Origin: Flavonifractor sp. AGMB03687
Lineage (GTDB): Bacteria > Bacillota > Clostridia > Oscillospirales > Oscillospiraceae
Assembly (NCBI RefSeq): GCF_017811815.1
Contig: NZ_JADKZI010000007.1
Coordinates: forward strand, 98,471-162,470
Length of the DNA: 64,000 nt
Direction of reading: 5' to 3'
The notes beneath the pieces were generated by a model. That model was given only the letters and a program-made list of their open reading frames with translations, was not told the origin of the DNA and did not search any database. Positions 8,164 to 14,901 of the stretch are shown one piece after another. Each line of letters starts with the position of its first letter. Positions within the stretch are counted from its first letter, which is position 1. The translations under genes and the position numbers were made by a program.

Positions 8164-8526
8164 CTATTTCTGGGGCTGGTCAAGGCTCCTGGTCACCTTA
8201 TCCCGCTTTGCCTGGGTGACCACCGCCCGCTCGATAAACTGCGGGACGGGCTCCCCTGCGGCCTGGGCGGCTTCCTGGGCGGCTTTGAGGGTATCCGGGG
8301 ATAGCTGGAGCCCTCCACCCTCCCGGGGGTGCTCCTGGGCGCTGTCGGGCTCGCCTATACACTCCAGAACATAGTCCCGCAATACTGCATTGGATGTCTT
8401 TCCTTGCCCGGCACAATACGCCTTGAAACTTTCTGCCTGCTCTTTTTTGACGCGGCAAGCTAGGCTCGCTATATTTTCCCGTTGATATTTGGCCGAAGCC
8501 CTTTTCTGTGCTTCCGTTGGTGCCAA
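8164..8526 (-). CDS. Ribbon-helix-helix-type small regulator
   Basis: A 120-residue protein read from TTG 8526, because GGGGGGTGAT stands six bases upstream; a longer ATG reading at 8565 has no ribosome site. The N-terminal part (NIASLACRVKKEQAESFKAY) looks like an Arc/MetJ ribbon-helix-helix, and the C-terminal part is Ala- and Glu-rich. It is divergent from a promoter region with three copies of an 11-base motif (8575-8644), so it probably represses itself and the rightward small genes. Confidence 0.6.
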   Translation of the reverse strand: MAPTEAQKRASAKYQRENIASLACRVKKEQAESFKAYCAGQGKTSNAVLRDYVLECIGEPDSAQEHPREGGGLQLSPDTLKAAQEAAQAAGEPVPQFIERAVVTQAKRDKVTRSLDQPQK

Positions 8527-8574
8527 TATATCACCCCCCTTTTCAAAGAAGATTATACCACACATTATATATTT

Positions 8575-8658
8575 TTAACCATATACAAAACACACAAATA
8601 TATATGGTTAACATTGTGTATTCTGTCGCTTGATATATGGTTAATCATATAGTACAAT
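8575..8658 (+). promoter_or_regulatory. Strong promoter embedded in three operator copies
   Basis: The 11-base word TATATGGTTAA occurs at 8601-8611 and 8634-8644 and inverted at 8575-8585. A near-consensus promoter, TTGATA (8630-8635), 17 bases, TACAAT (8653-8658), overlaps the third copy. The divergent RHH-type gene starts just left. Sequence features are seen directly; control by the RHH protein is inferred. Confidence 0.65.
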
Positions 8659-8664
8659 AAGACC

Positions 8665-8778
8665 ATGCAAGGGGGCAACACCCCGAGCGGGACCGGCGAA
8701 GGTGGACGGGTAACACTAAGAACACCACGCAAGAGCGGAACGGGATATGGTAAGTCACCCCCGGGAGGGTGCACATAA
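8665..8778 (+). CDS. Possible leaderless 37-residue peptide
   Basis: An ATG lies seven bases after the -10 hexamer TACAAT, exactly where transcription would start, and opens a 37-residue basic, Gly-rich frame (MQGGNTPSGTGEGGRVTLRT at the start). There is no ribosome site, so translation would have to be leaderless. It may instead be only the structured 5' leader of the next gene. Reported with low confidence. Confidence 0.25.
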   Translation: MQGGNTPSGTGEGGRVTLRTPRKSGTGYGKSPPGGCT

Positions 8779-8818
8779 AGCCCACCGCCGCCAGAACATC
8801 ACGGAGGAGGTACATAGT

Positions 8819-9088
8819 ATGAGCACCAATGAACTGGAGAGGAAGGTCCGGGAGCTGCGCCAGCTGCAATCCCTGATTGAGGAGGCCGAGGCAGAGGCCG
8901 AAGCCATCAAAGACGCCATCAAGGCCTATATGGGCGATTCTGAGGAGCTGCGGGCCGGGGAGTATAAGATCACCTGGAGGGCCGTGAAGTCCTCCAGAAT
9001 CGACACCACGGCCCTCCGCAAGGCCCTTCCCGATGTGGCCCAGGCTTTCACCAGGGAAACTACCGCCCGCCGCTTCTGCGTGGCATGA
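8819..9088 (+). CDS. Conserved small mobile-element protein, coiled coil
   Basis: An 89-residue protein after an excellent GGAGGAGG site. A Glu-rich coiled coil fills residues 3-40 (LIEEAEAEAEAIKDAIKAYM), followed by a compact part with SSRIDTTALRKALPD and an RRFCVA end. Proteins of this make-up are common in Clostridia phages and mobile elements; the fold resembles small host-nuclease inhibitor or Gp157-like families, but assignment is tentative. It is the first clearly led gene behind the promoter at 8630-8658. Confidence 0.65.
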   Translation: MSTNELERKVRELRQLQSLIEEAEAEAEAIKDAIKAYMGDSEELRAGEYKITWRAVKSSRIDTTALRKALPDVAQAFTRETTARRFCVA

Positions 9089-9205
9089 GAAAAGCCCCTT
9101 GTATCAGCACCGACCAAAGCGAGATACAAGAGGCAGCCAATGACCACGGGGGCCTGGTGCATCCAGTGTACCACGGCCCCCTCCAAAAGACAAGGAGGAA
9201 TTTAC

Positions 9206-9325
9206 ATGAACATCAACGAAACCCAAGCGGCTATTGTCCGGCTTCTGGAGCGGGCGAACGCCCGGCAGCTGTCCCTTATTCTCCGCATGGTGCGCGTGGT
9301 AGTGGGAGAGGGGGAGAAGGCATGA
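9206..9325 (+). CDS. 39-residue helical peptide
   Basis: A tiny protein with an ideal AAGGAGGAATTTAC ribosome site. It is mostly two amphipathic helices (AAIVRLLERANARQLSLILR). It resembles the peptide at 9507-9611 in length and in the pattern I-x3-LL-x-RA then L-x2-I and a hydrophobic tail, suggesting they are paralogues. It overlaps the next gene by 4 bases. Function unknown. Confidence 0.55.
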   Translation: MNINETQAAIVRLLERANARQLSLILRMVRVVVGEGEKA

Positions 9326-9510
9326 CCAATATGGAGAAAATGCGCCGCTATATCGAGCGGACCGGGGTAAAGTTCCCAGAGGCTTACCAACTGAGCATGG
9401 AAGAGTTAGAGGCATTGCGGGGAATGGGTACATTTGAGTCCCTGGCACTTGCCTTTGAATATGGCAGGGCAAAGGGCTTCCGGTATTCCAGAAAGGGGGA
9501 GAAAGCATGA
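9322..9510 (+). CDS. Small hypothetical protein
   Basis: A 62-residue protein with a GGGGGAGAAGG site, overlapping genes on both sides by 4 bases, which argues for real translation of the whole trio. Helical N terminus (MTNMEKMRRYIERTGVKFPE) and an aromatic, basic C terminus. No family recognised. Confidence 0.5.
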   Translation: MTNMEKMRRYIERTGVKFPEAYQLSMEELEALRGMGTFESLALAFEYGRAKGFRYSRKGEKA

Positions 9511-9611
9511 CACGCGAGGCCATGATTGAATCCATTTCCAAGCTGCTGGACCGTGCAGACGTGTCCCGGCTGCGGATCGTCTATCAATTCATTTTGCACC
9601 TGGTAAGGTGA
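9507..9611 (+). CDS. 34-residue helical peptide, likely paralogue of 9206-9325
   Basis: A tiny protein starting in a 4-base overlap behind GGGGGAGAAAG. It shares the I-x3-LL-x-RA then RL-x-I-V hydrophobic pattern with the peptide two genes upstream. It is the last gene of element 1 and is followed at once by a terminator. Function unknown. Confidence 0.5.
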   Translation: MTREAMIESISKLLDRADVSRLRIVYQFILHLVR

Positions 9612-9614
9612 AGG

Positions 9615-9640
9615 AGCGGGGGCTGTGACAGGCCCCCGCT
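9615..9640 (+). terminator. Terminator after the last gene of element 1
   Basis: A 9-bp GC-rich stem, AGCGGGGGC (9615-9623) with GCCCCCGCT (9632-9640), followed by ATCATTTT. It starts four bases after the stop of the last micro-gene. Confidence 0.75.
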
Positions 9641-9650
9641 ATCATTTTGA

Positions 9651-9689
9651 GTTCAACAAAAATTCAACTCCACTATGAAAAGTTCAACT
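9651..9689. repeat. Integrase arm-type repeats, right end of element 1
   Basis: GTTCAAC (9651-9657), AATTCAACT (9661-9669) and GTTCAACT (9682-9689) repeat the word found at 7-26 beside the integrase. Two AAAACGAT copies follow between here and the tRNA remnant. This fits an attR arm region about 100 bases inside the crossover core. Confidence 0.55.
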
Positions 9690-9787
9690 ATTTTACAAAA
9701 CGATGTAAAACGCTAAAACCGCTGAAACCATTGCACCCCAACACTTTGCTGGATTTTATAAAACGATAAAAAACGATTGATTTTGAA

Positions 9788-9832
9788 CTCATAACCCGGA
9801 GGTCGGAGGTTCAAATCCTCCCCCCGCAACCA
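9788..9832 (+). other. attR: 3' half of an initiator tRNA-fMet gene
   Basis: From the CAT anticodon loop (CTCATAA at 9788-9794) to the encoded CCA (9830-9832) the sequence is the 3' half of a tRNA. ACCCGG after the loop and the TTCAAAT T-arm match initiator tRNA. The bases before 9788 cannot form the 5' half, so this is the duplicate left when an element inserts into the tRNA gene. The intact tRNA should be restored at the left junction, outside the window. The crossover core lies somewhere within this identity block. Confidence 0.8.
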
Positions 9833-9869
9833 CATTGTGCGACCAAAAAAGATATCGCACCGGAAAACC

Positions 9870-9898
9870 CCGAAGCCGCAACGGTTTCGGGGTTTTTT
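9870..9898 (+). terminator. Terminator downstream of the tRNA site
   Basis: A stem of AACCCCGAAGCC and GGTTTCGGGGTT with a short loop, followed by TTTT, lies about 40 bases past the tRNA 3' end. It is probably the native terminator of the tRNA-fMet transcript. Confidence 0.7.
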
Positions 9899-10051
9899 CG
9901 CGTCCATTTTTGACTGCACGAAAAAAAGATATCTTCCCACCTCTTCCACGTGCGGTGAGGACTTGAACTAAAACTGAGGGCTTTTGCGCCCAATTTTGAG
10001 TGAGCAACACGGAAAAATTTCTGTTTCTTCGAAAATTATTTTGTTAAATTT

Positions 10052-10096
10052 TTGTGAACAAAGTGGTTTGTGCTAAAATGTAGTACAAACCACTTT
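10052..10096 (+). promoter_or_regulatory. ICE left promoter inside a 37-bp palindromic operator
   Basis: TTGTGA (10052-10057), a 16-base spacer and TAAAAT (10074-10079) form a promoter. The -10 lies in the centre of a 37-base inverted repeat: AAAGTGGTTTGT (10060-10071) and ACAAACCACTTT (10085-10096), with 13 bases between. The same arms and the same 13-base gap recur at 47410-47446 at the far end of the conjugation module. A dimeric regulator bound here would control the ICE left operon. Sequence is observed; control is inferred. Confidence 0.7.
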
Positions 10097-10113
10097 TCTA
10101 TTCCACACATCTT

Positions 10114-10146
10114 GGCCGTCACTTTTTTAAGGTGACGGCCTTTTTT
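10114..10146 (+). terminator. Leader terminator between promoter and first ICE gene
   Basis: A 9-bp stem, GGCCGTCAC (10114-10122) with GTGACGGCC (10132-10140), is followed by TTTTTT. It stands about 28 bases after the predicted start of transcription and 60 bases before the first gene, so expression would need read-through or antitermination. Confidence 0.7.
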
Positions 10147-10205
10147 CTTTTCAGATAAAATCAAAATGAGAGCCCAAAGGGCATTACGCACAGGAGGAAA
10201 TTAAC

Positions 10206-10880
10206 TTGGATCGAAAACAGTATTTTGAAGAACTACATATTGCGCTCACGCGGGAGGGTTTCACCTCCCAGCCTGAGCAGGACGAATTGCTTCCTGTGGA
10301 GTGGGATGGTCTCCCCCTCTGCCGGATTACAGCGGACGGAGGCGTTCGCTACTGGCAGGAGGATGTAGCGACGCCGGAACGGGAACGAGCCTGTGAGCGA
10401 GCCACCGATCTGGCCTGTACCGTGCGTGAGTACATGACGCTGCTGGAACAGGCTCCGCCCCTGCAAGCCCAAAGCCTGACCGGTGACTACCGCCTGCTGG
10501 CTGACTTCAACGGAGCCGTGCTGGCTGCCCATCCCACCCGGCTTGGCGTCCAATTCGTCACATGGGGCTGGAGCTTCGACCGCACAGGTCTCAACCAGGG
10601 CAATTACTTTCAAGAAAACTATGTATGTGCCAAGCAGGACTTCGCCATCCGCGCTGGCCTCATTTCCAAACAGCAAATTTTCAATCAGGAGCAGCTTGTT
10701 GAAATCTACCGGTGCTGCTCTGACACCTTGGACGCTGGTTTTGACTTGACTGCCGAGCAGGAAAAGTGCATCCGGAGTGTTCAGGAGCAGATTGCCATTG
10801 CAGCTCCCGATACTCTGGAGCGCATAAGAGAGCAGGAGCAGCACCCCATGGAATCCTACAACCAAGAACCGATCTTGTAA
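10206..10880 (+). CDS. Hypothetical ICE protein
   Basis: A 224-residue soluble protein starting at TTG 10206 behind CAGGAGG. The first third is acidic with a short beta-rich part (LCRITADGGVRYWQ); a conserved-looking core spans about 95-140 (LLADFNGAVLAAHPTRLGVQ). No signal or membrane segment. It is the first gene behind the palindromic promoter and leader terminator and is itself followed by a terminator, so it may be expressed separately. Family not recognised. Confidence 0.65.
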   Translation: MDRKQYFEELHIALTREGFTSQPEQDELLPVEWDGLPLCRITADGGVRYWQEDVATPERERACERATDLACTVREYMTLLEQAPPLQAQSLTGDYRLLADFNGAVLAAHPTRLGVQFVTWGWSFDRTGLNQGNYFQENYVCAKQDFAIRAGLISKQQIFNQEQLVEIYRCCSDTLDAGFDLTAEQEKCIRSVQEQIAIAAPDTLERIREQEQHPMESYNQEPIL

Positions 10881-10886
10881 TATTCA

Positions 10887-10926
10887 GGCGCCGGAGTTTT
10901 GGAAATAAGACTCCGGCGCTTTTTTA
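10887..10926 (+). terminator. Terminator after the first ICE gene
   Basis: An 11-bp stem (10887-10897 with 10910-10920, core GCGCCGGAGT) and a run of T from 10920. It separates the first ICE gene from the next. Confidence 0.85.
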
Positions 10927-10956
10927 TTGCCTCAAACCAGACAGGAGGATTGAAGA

Positions 10957-11400
10957 TTGGAGCAAAAGAACGAACAAAAAGCGCCGCTGCGCATCAAAAA
11001 TCTGGCTGAGTTGAAACGCTGTATCCGCCCCGGGACAGAGTTGGTGGCAACCAGCCATAGCAAGCACCCTGCCCTGGTCGGGCTTGTACGGGTGGTGACT
11101 GAGGTTCAGACCAACGCTTACTATTCCGTGGTCAAGGATCAGCCAACTCATCAATATTCGACCTGTAATTACGGGAAGGGATTCCGCTCTGATTTCGAAA
11201 AGGCATCCAACTATTTATTTGAGGGCACGACCATCAAGGTCCTTGACCGCAGAAGCAGTGATGGCAGCGTGCTTTACGAAATGGAACTTTATCCGGGCGA
11301 ATACCTTGTCCTCGGTCAGAAGAACGACATGGAGGAGAATGCGGATATCAGAGAAGACAATGGCGAAATCAAGCAGGAAGGGATGAACATGACCTTATGA
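10957..11400 (+). CDS. Hypothetical ICE protein
   Basis: A 147-residue protein starting at TTG 10957 behind ACAGGAGG. The N-terminal two thirds are beta-rich (residues about 20-110, including ELVATSHSKHPALVGLVRVV); the last 25 residues are acidic and disordered. It overlaps the next gene by 4 bases. No known domain was recognised. Confidence 0.6.
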   Translation: MEQKNEQKAPLRIKNLAELKRCIRPGTELVATSHSKHPALVGLVRVVTEVQTNAYYSVVKDQPTHQYSTCNYGKGFRSDFEKASNYLFEGTTIKVLDRRSSDGSVLYEMELYPGEYLVLGQKNDMEENADIREDNGEIKQEGMNMTL

Positions 11401-12083
11401 CACGCTATTTCATGCGAGATACACCGCTGTGCCAGCTGGAACAGCAGATGATGACCCCGCCCAATTTCAAGGTCAGAGGTCACGGCCGGTATTCTCCCGG
11501 TTTCCAATACAGCAGCGAGGACACGGAGTGCCCATACTGTATAAACTTCAGGCGCAATCAGCCTTGTCCGCTGAAACTGTGCATTTGCCTGGATGAACGG
11601 ATCGCGGCCGGCGCACTGAATCTCAATGAGTTCGTCAGGGATTGCTTCTTCCCTGAAGCGGGGGTACAGCTTCTGGCCCGCTTAGAGAGGAATTTCACTT
11701 GCTGCTCCATCAGCTTTTTTCTGAATGAGTGCCATCGTGAGCGCTGGCAGCACTGGCGCGAGCGCTACTATCGAATGTCAGGCCGTAATCTGGCCGCGCT
11801 GTTTCTCCTCACGGCGTATGAGGATATCTGGCGCAGGATGATCTGGAAGTTTGATGCCCGCGGATTTGACTTCCAGTCCGTCCAGCTTTCCGGCATCCAG
11901 CCGGAGCTGTACAGTGTTTATCAGGCGGCCAAAGCCATCTCCACCGGTAGCCCCAATATCACTCTTGCCGATCTCGCATCCCCCGAATTGGTCACAGATG
12001 AGGCGTTCCACCTGATTGTCTGCGCTCTGCTTCTGGCCAAGTACGGAGATGCGATTTTGAATTTTGAAGGAAAGACCTGCTAA
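11397..12083 (+). CDS. Hypothetical ICE protein with a cysteine cluster
   Basis: A 228-residue protein. A Cys-rich segment at about residues 46-65 (CPYCINFRRNQPCPLKLCIC) could bind zinc; the rest is helical with many aromatic and Arg residues. ATG 11397 overlaps the previous stop, so the two are coupled. The IS110 element lies about 100 bases downstream and may cut this transcript from the ArdA-like genes. No function assigned. Confidence 0.6.
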   Translation: MTRYFMRDTPLCQLEQQMMTPPNFKVRGHGRYSPGFQYSSEDTECPYCINFRRNQPCPLKLCICLDERIAAGALNLNEFVRDCFFPEAGVQLLARLERNFTCCSISFFLNECHRERWQHWRERYYRMSGRNLAALFLLTAYEDIWRRMIWKFDARGFDFQSVQLSGIQPELYSVYQAAKAISTGSPNITLADLASPELVTDEAFHLIVCALLLAKYGDAILNFEGKTC

Positions 12084-12200
12084 TAAAAGTCAAGTAGAAA
12101 ATTCAGATTTTTAGGGAGGCGAAAAAGGCAATACAAAATCAAGCCGCTGCGCATTTCAAAACTAAAATGGCGGCCAGCCAGACAGTATAGAGCCGGAAAA

Positions 12201-13409
12201 TCAGTCGTGCTCCAGAGAATCCAGGTAGGCTTTCACAGAGGCGTAATAGAAGCGCAAGAACTTGTTGGCGGATGCCATCATGTAGACACGGTAGGGCTTG
12301 CCCTCAGAGCGTTTCTTGTTCATGAACTGGTAGATCGGCTCATCCATTGGAGCGCATTGCAGGATGACACCCATCACCAGAAAAAGTGTCCTGCGCAGCG
12401 AGGCAGACCCCCTCTTGGAAATGCTGCGGCTACGGACATCCATTTGTCCGGATTGGTAAGGTGGGGCGTCAATGCCCGCAAAGGCCACCAGCGCTTTCTT
12501 GGAATGAAAACGGCGCACATCGCCAATTTCGGCCATGAGCTGGGGACCGAGGGTGGGGCCAACACCAAACATCTCCATCACCACAGGATACTCCGGTAGA
12601 GAAGTCGCCAGAGACTGCATCTCCTGCTTAAGGGCAGCTAACGCGGCGGAAGTTGCCCGGAGTTGGGAAATGGCCTGTTCTACCAAAAGTTTTGCCGTAT
12701 CCGTTTTCGGCATGACACCGAAGCGTCCACAGGCAGAGGCATAAATGTCCAGCGCCTTATCTTCACTGAAATTGTAGCCGTGCTTTCTGCACCACTTCTG
12801 GTACTTGGTGGTAAAGGCCTTCTCAGACAGGCCGCAGACGCACTCGCAATGCCAAAAAGCAGCTACAAAGTCCACCCACTTCTCGCTGCCATCGGCGCGG
12901 GGCGGACTGGTAAACAGGCGGTTTACATCTGGGAAAGCAGTGTCCAGCAGGGAGATTAAATTATTCTTCATCATGGTCTGTACTTTGGAATACTGCTGGT
13001 ACTGCCGGTAGCAGGTCTTCAGCATGAGCCGGGTATCCTCCTCCGGGACATATCTCGGCAGCGTGATCCAGTGGTCAAGGCCGTAGTTGGCCAGCTTCAC
13101 GGCATCCTTCTTGTCAGTCTTGGCCCGTCTTAAACTGTTGTTCCCGTAGTCATGCACCAGCATTGCATTGACTACGGAGACATAAAGCCCCGCGTCGTGG
13201 AGCAGCCAGGCCACCGGCGCGTGGTAATTGCCCGTGGACTCCATCACCACACGGGTCTCACCGTCCAGACTTTTGAGCAGCCTTGCCAGCTTACTCAGTT
13301 CGCTGTCGGTGTGAAGCACCTCAAAGGGTGAAACCACTACCTCTCCGAAGGGCCGCATGACGGCGATCATGCTTTTCCCTTTGGAAATATCGATGCCAAC
13401 ACAGTTCAT
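12201..13409 (-). CDS. IS110-family transposase (bridge-RNA-guided recombinase)
   Basis: A recombinase of about 402 residues with the two domains of the family. The N-terminal RuvC-like DEDD domain shows Asp in GIDISKGKS, Glu in MESTGNYHAP and the Asp pair in AKTDKKDAVKLA. The C-terminal Transposase_20 domain has the IDAPPYQSG then SISKRGSASLRR segment with the Ser used as nucleophile. ATG 13409 is chosen because GGAGG lies seven bases upstream. The frame is complete, so the element may be active. Its upstream flank should encode the guide RNA. Confidence 0.9.
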   Translation of the reverse strand: MNCVGIDISKGKSMIAVMRPFGEVVVSPFEVLHTDSELSKLARLLKSLDGETRVVMESTGNYHAPVAWLLHDAGLYVSVVNAMLVHDYGNNSLRRAKTDKKDAVKLANYGLDHWITLPRYVPEEDTRLMLKTCYRQYQQYSKVQTMMKNNLISLLDTAFPDVNRLFTSPPRADGSEKWVDFVAAFWHCECVCGLSEKAFTTKYQKWCRKHGYNFSEDKALDIYASACGRFGVMPKTDTAKLLVEQAISQLRATSAALAALKQEMQSLATSLPEYPVVMEMFGVGPTLGPQLMAEIGDVRRFHSKKALVAFAGIDAPPYQSGQMDVRSRSISKRGSASLRRTLFLVMGVILQCAPMDEPIYQFMNKKRSEGKPYRVYMMASANKFLRFYYASVKAYLDSLEHD

Positions 13410-13469
13410 CCACATTCCTCCAATACAACGAATCTGCAACCGGAATCCATCTTTTCTCGCTGCCGATTC

Positions 13470-13612
13470 AATCTATTGGGTGACGCGAACTCTCCGGCAT
13501 CCGGTGGCTCAACCTGCTTAAATCGAACGCTGCAACAAGAGGATGGCTGACAGTCTTTCCTGCGGACTTGTTAGCCCAAGTGAGGTGTTGTCAGCCAGTT
13601 GCTCCTCTTATT
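13470..13612 (-). ncRNA. Probable bridge RNA of the IS110 element
   Basis: Upstream of the transposase start, on its strand, a two-part stem can be drawn: 13603-13609 pairs with 13537-13543 (AAGAGGA/TCCTCTT) and 13589-13596 pairs with 13545-13552 (GGCTGACA/TGTCAGCC). The stem encloses a large loop with a small inner hairpin, like a target-binding loop, and a second structured part follows toward the gene. IS110 bridge RNAs are known to lie here. The exact ends and loop assignments are inferred. Confidence 0.5.
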
Positions 13613-13701
13613 GTAGCTTAGGCACGAGATGGAAAGAAAGCCGGACTGGCTGCCCGGCTTTCCTGTCCAAATTTATTGTAATAGTAAGGTGATGCAATGT
13701 G

Positions 13702-14901
13702 ATGATGGAAGCAGTTCTGAGCAACGCTGACCACCCGGAATACGGTGTTGCGACGATCCCTCTTCCCATTCCCAGAAATCAGTACGACCACTGTGTTTCG
13801 CTGTTGGAGGCACTGGAGATCGGCGATGCCTCTGAAGCCGACTGCCGCTTGGACTCGCTCGACAGTGCCTGGCCTGTGCTGAATCGGCTGGTATGCACCA
13901 AGGTCAACCTTGATGAGTTGGACTATCTGGCAAAGCGGCTGGACAGCTTTACTGTGGGCGAGTTTTCGCAATTTCAGGCGATGGCTGAAAAGCTGAATCT
14001 CACCAGCATGAAGGATCTCATCAACCTGACCTTCTGCTGCCAGCAGGCGACGGTGATCACGGACTTCACAAATTTGAAAGAGGTTGGCCGTGATCACTAC
14101 ATGAACATCCATGGCGGGTGTGCCAGCATGGAAGAACTGGAACAGCTGGACGGAGTGGAAACCGCTGTCCTGTTGATTGAGGACAATGAGGGGACTATCA
14201 CCCGCTACGGAGTGGTCTATGACAACGGCATGCAGCTTTCACAGCTCTATGATGGGAAGCACCTGCCCTGCTATCACTATGAGGCCGATATGACTGCTGT
14301 CGGGATATCCTCCCGGTGGGAGCCGGAGAACAGCAGGAATGTGACCTGGATCTATCTCCCTGCCTCAAAAGGACAAATTGAGCGCGCCATGCAGCGTTCC
14401 GGCATTGCTGACCCAAAGGATATGCGCCTTTTTATGGCAGACAGTTCATTCCCGGAGGAAGTGGATGTAGCACTGGACTTCCGGTGCGACAACATCTACG
14501 AGCTCAATGAGCTGGCGCTGGTCGCAGATAAACTCTCGTGTGACGACCGCAGAAAGCTGGGAGCAGCAGTAAGTATGGCTAAACCGGAATGCGCCAGCCA
14601 GATCCGCCGCTTGGCGGAAAACCTGGATCTGTTTGAATTCGCCCCCGGCGCCCACACCCCCGAGGAATATGGGAAATACATGATTCAGAGATCCGGCCAT
14701 TTTGAGTATGACCCCAATCTGGACGAGTTTTATGACTACGAGCGGTATGGCCTGCAACACATGGGCTATCAGTCGGGCGTGTTTACCGACCGCGGCTACA
14801 TCGCCTATGTCGGTACAGTAAGTCTGGAGGAACTGATGGCAGACGACCCGGCAGAGTCCTATCAGCGGGAGCAGGACTTTCAGATGGGAGGGATGACATG
14901 A
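13702..14901 (+). CDS. ArdA-like antirestriction protein (1 of 4)
   Basis: A 399-residue acidic protein (start GTG 13699 or ATG 13702 behind AAGGTG). It carries at least two ArdA-type modules with the NIYELNELALVADKLS then IRRLAENLDLFEF and EEYGKYMI pattern (about residues 250-335), and an earlier module near 60-120. ArdA proteins mimic DNA and block type I restriction enzymes when conjugative DNA enters a new host. It heads a run of related genes and overlaps the next by 4 bases. Assignment rests on motif pattern and acidity, not full alignment. Confidence 0.65.
   Translation: MMEAVLSNADHPEYGVATIPLPIPRNQYDHCVSLLEALEIGDASEADCRLDSLDSAWPVLNRLVCTKVNLDELDYLAKRLDSFTVGEFSQFQAMAEKLNLTSMKDLINLTFCCQQATVITDFTNLKEVGRDHYMNIHGGCASMEELEQLDGVETAVLLIEDNEGTITRYGVVYDNGMQLSQLYDGKHLPCYHYEADMTAVGISSRWEPENSRNVTWIYLPASKGQIERAMQRSGIADPKDMRLFMADSSFPEEVDVALDFRCDNIYELNELALVADKLSCDDRRKLGAAVSMAKPECASQIRRLAENLDLFEFAPGAHTPEEYGKYMIQRSGHFEYDPNLDEFYDYERYGLQHMGYQSGVFTDRGYIAYVGTVSLEELMADDPAESYQREQDFQMGGMT

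Larger units (their letters stand above)
12085..13640 (-). mobile_element. IS110-family insertion sequence (approximate limits)
   Basis: A transposase gene with a short 3' flank (about 110 bases) and a long structured 5' flank (about 200 bases) interrupts the ICE between two plus-strand operons. IS110 elements lack obvious terminal inverted repeats, so the limits are not fixed by sequence and are given as the gap between neighbouring genes. The long non-coding side lies upstream of the transposase, as in the IS110 subgroup rather than IS1111. Confidence 0.7.

Noticed and set aside
9789..10010. Minus-strand frame ending in a GGGFEPPTSGL-type peptide
   Set aside because: This peptide is a known artefact of translating tRNA genes backwards; here it comes from the tRNA-fMet remnant.
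12085..13640. Terminal inverted repeats of the IS
   Set aside because: None could be found; IS110 elements typically lack them, so exact ends were not assigned.
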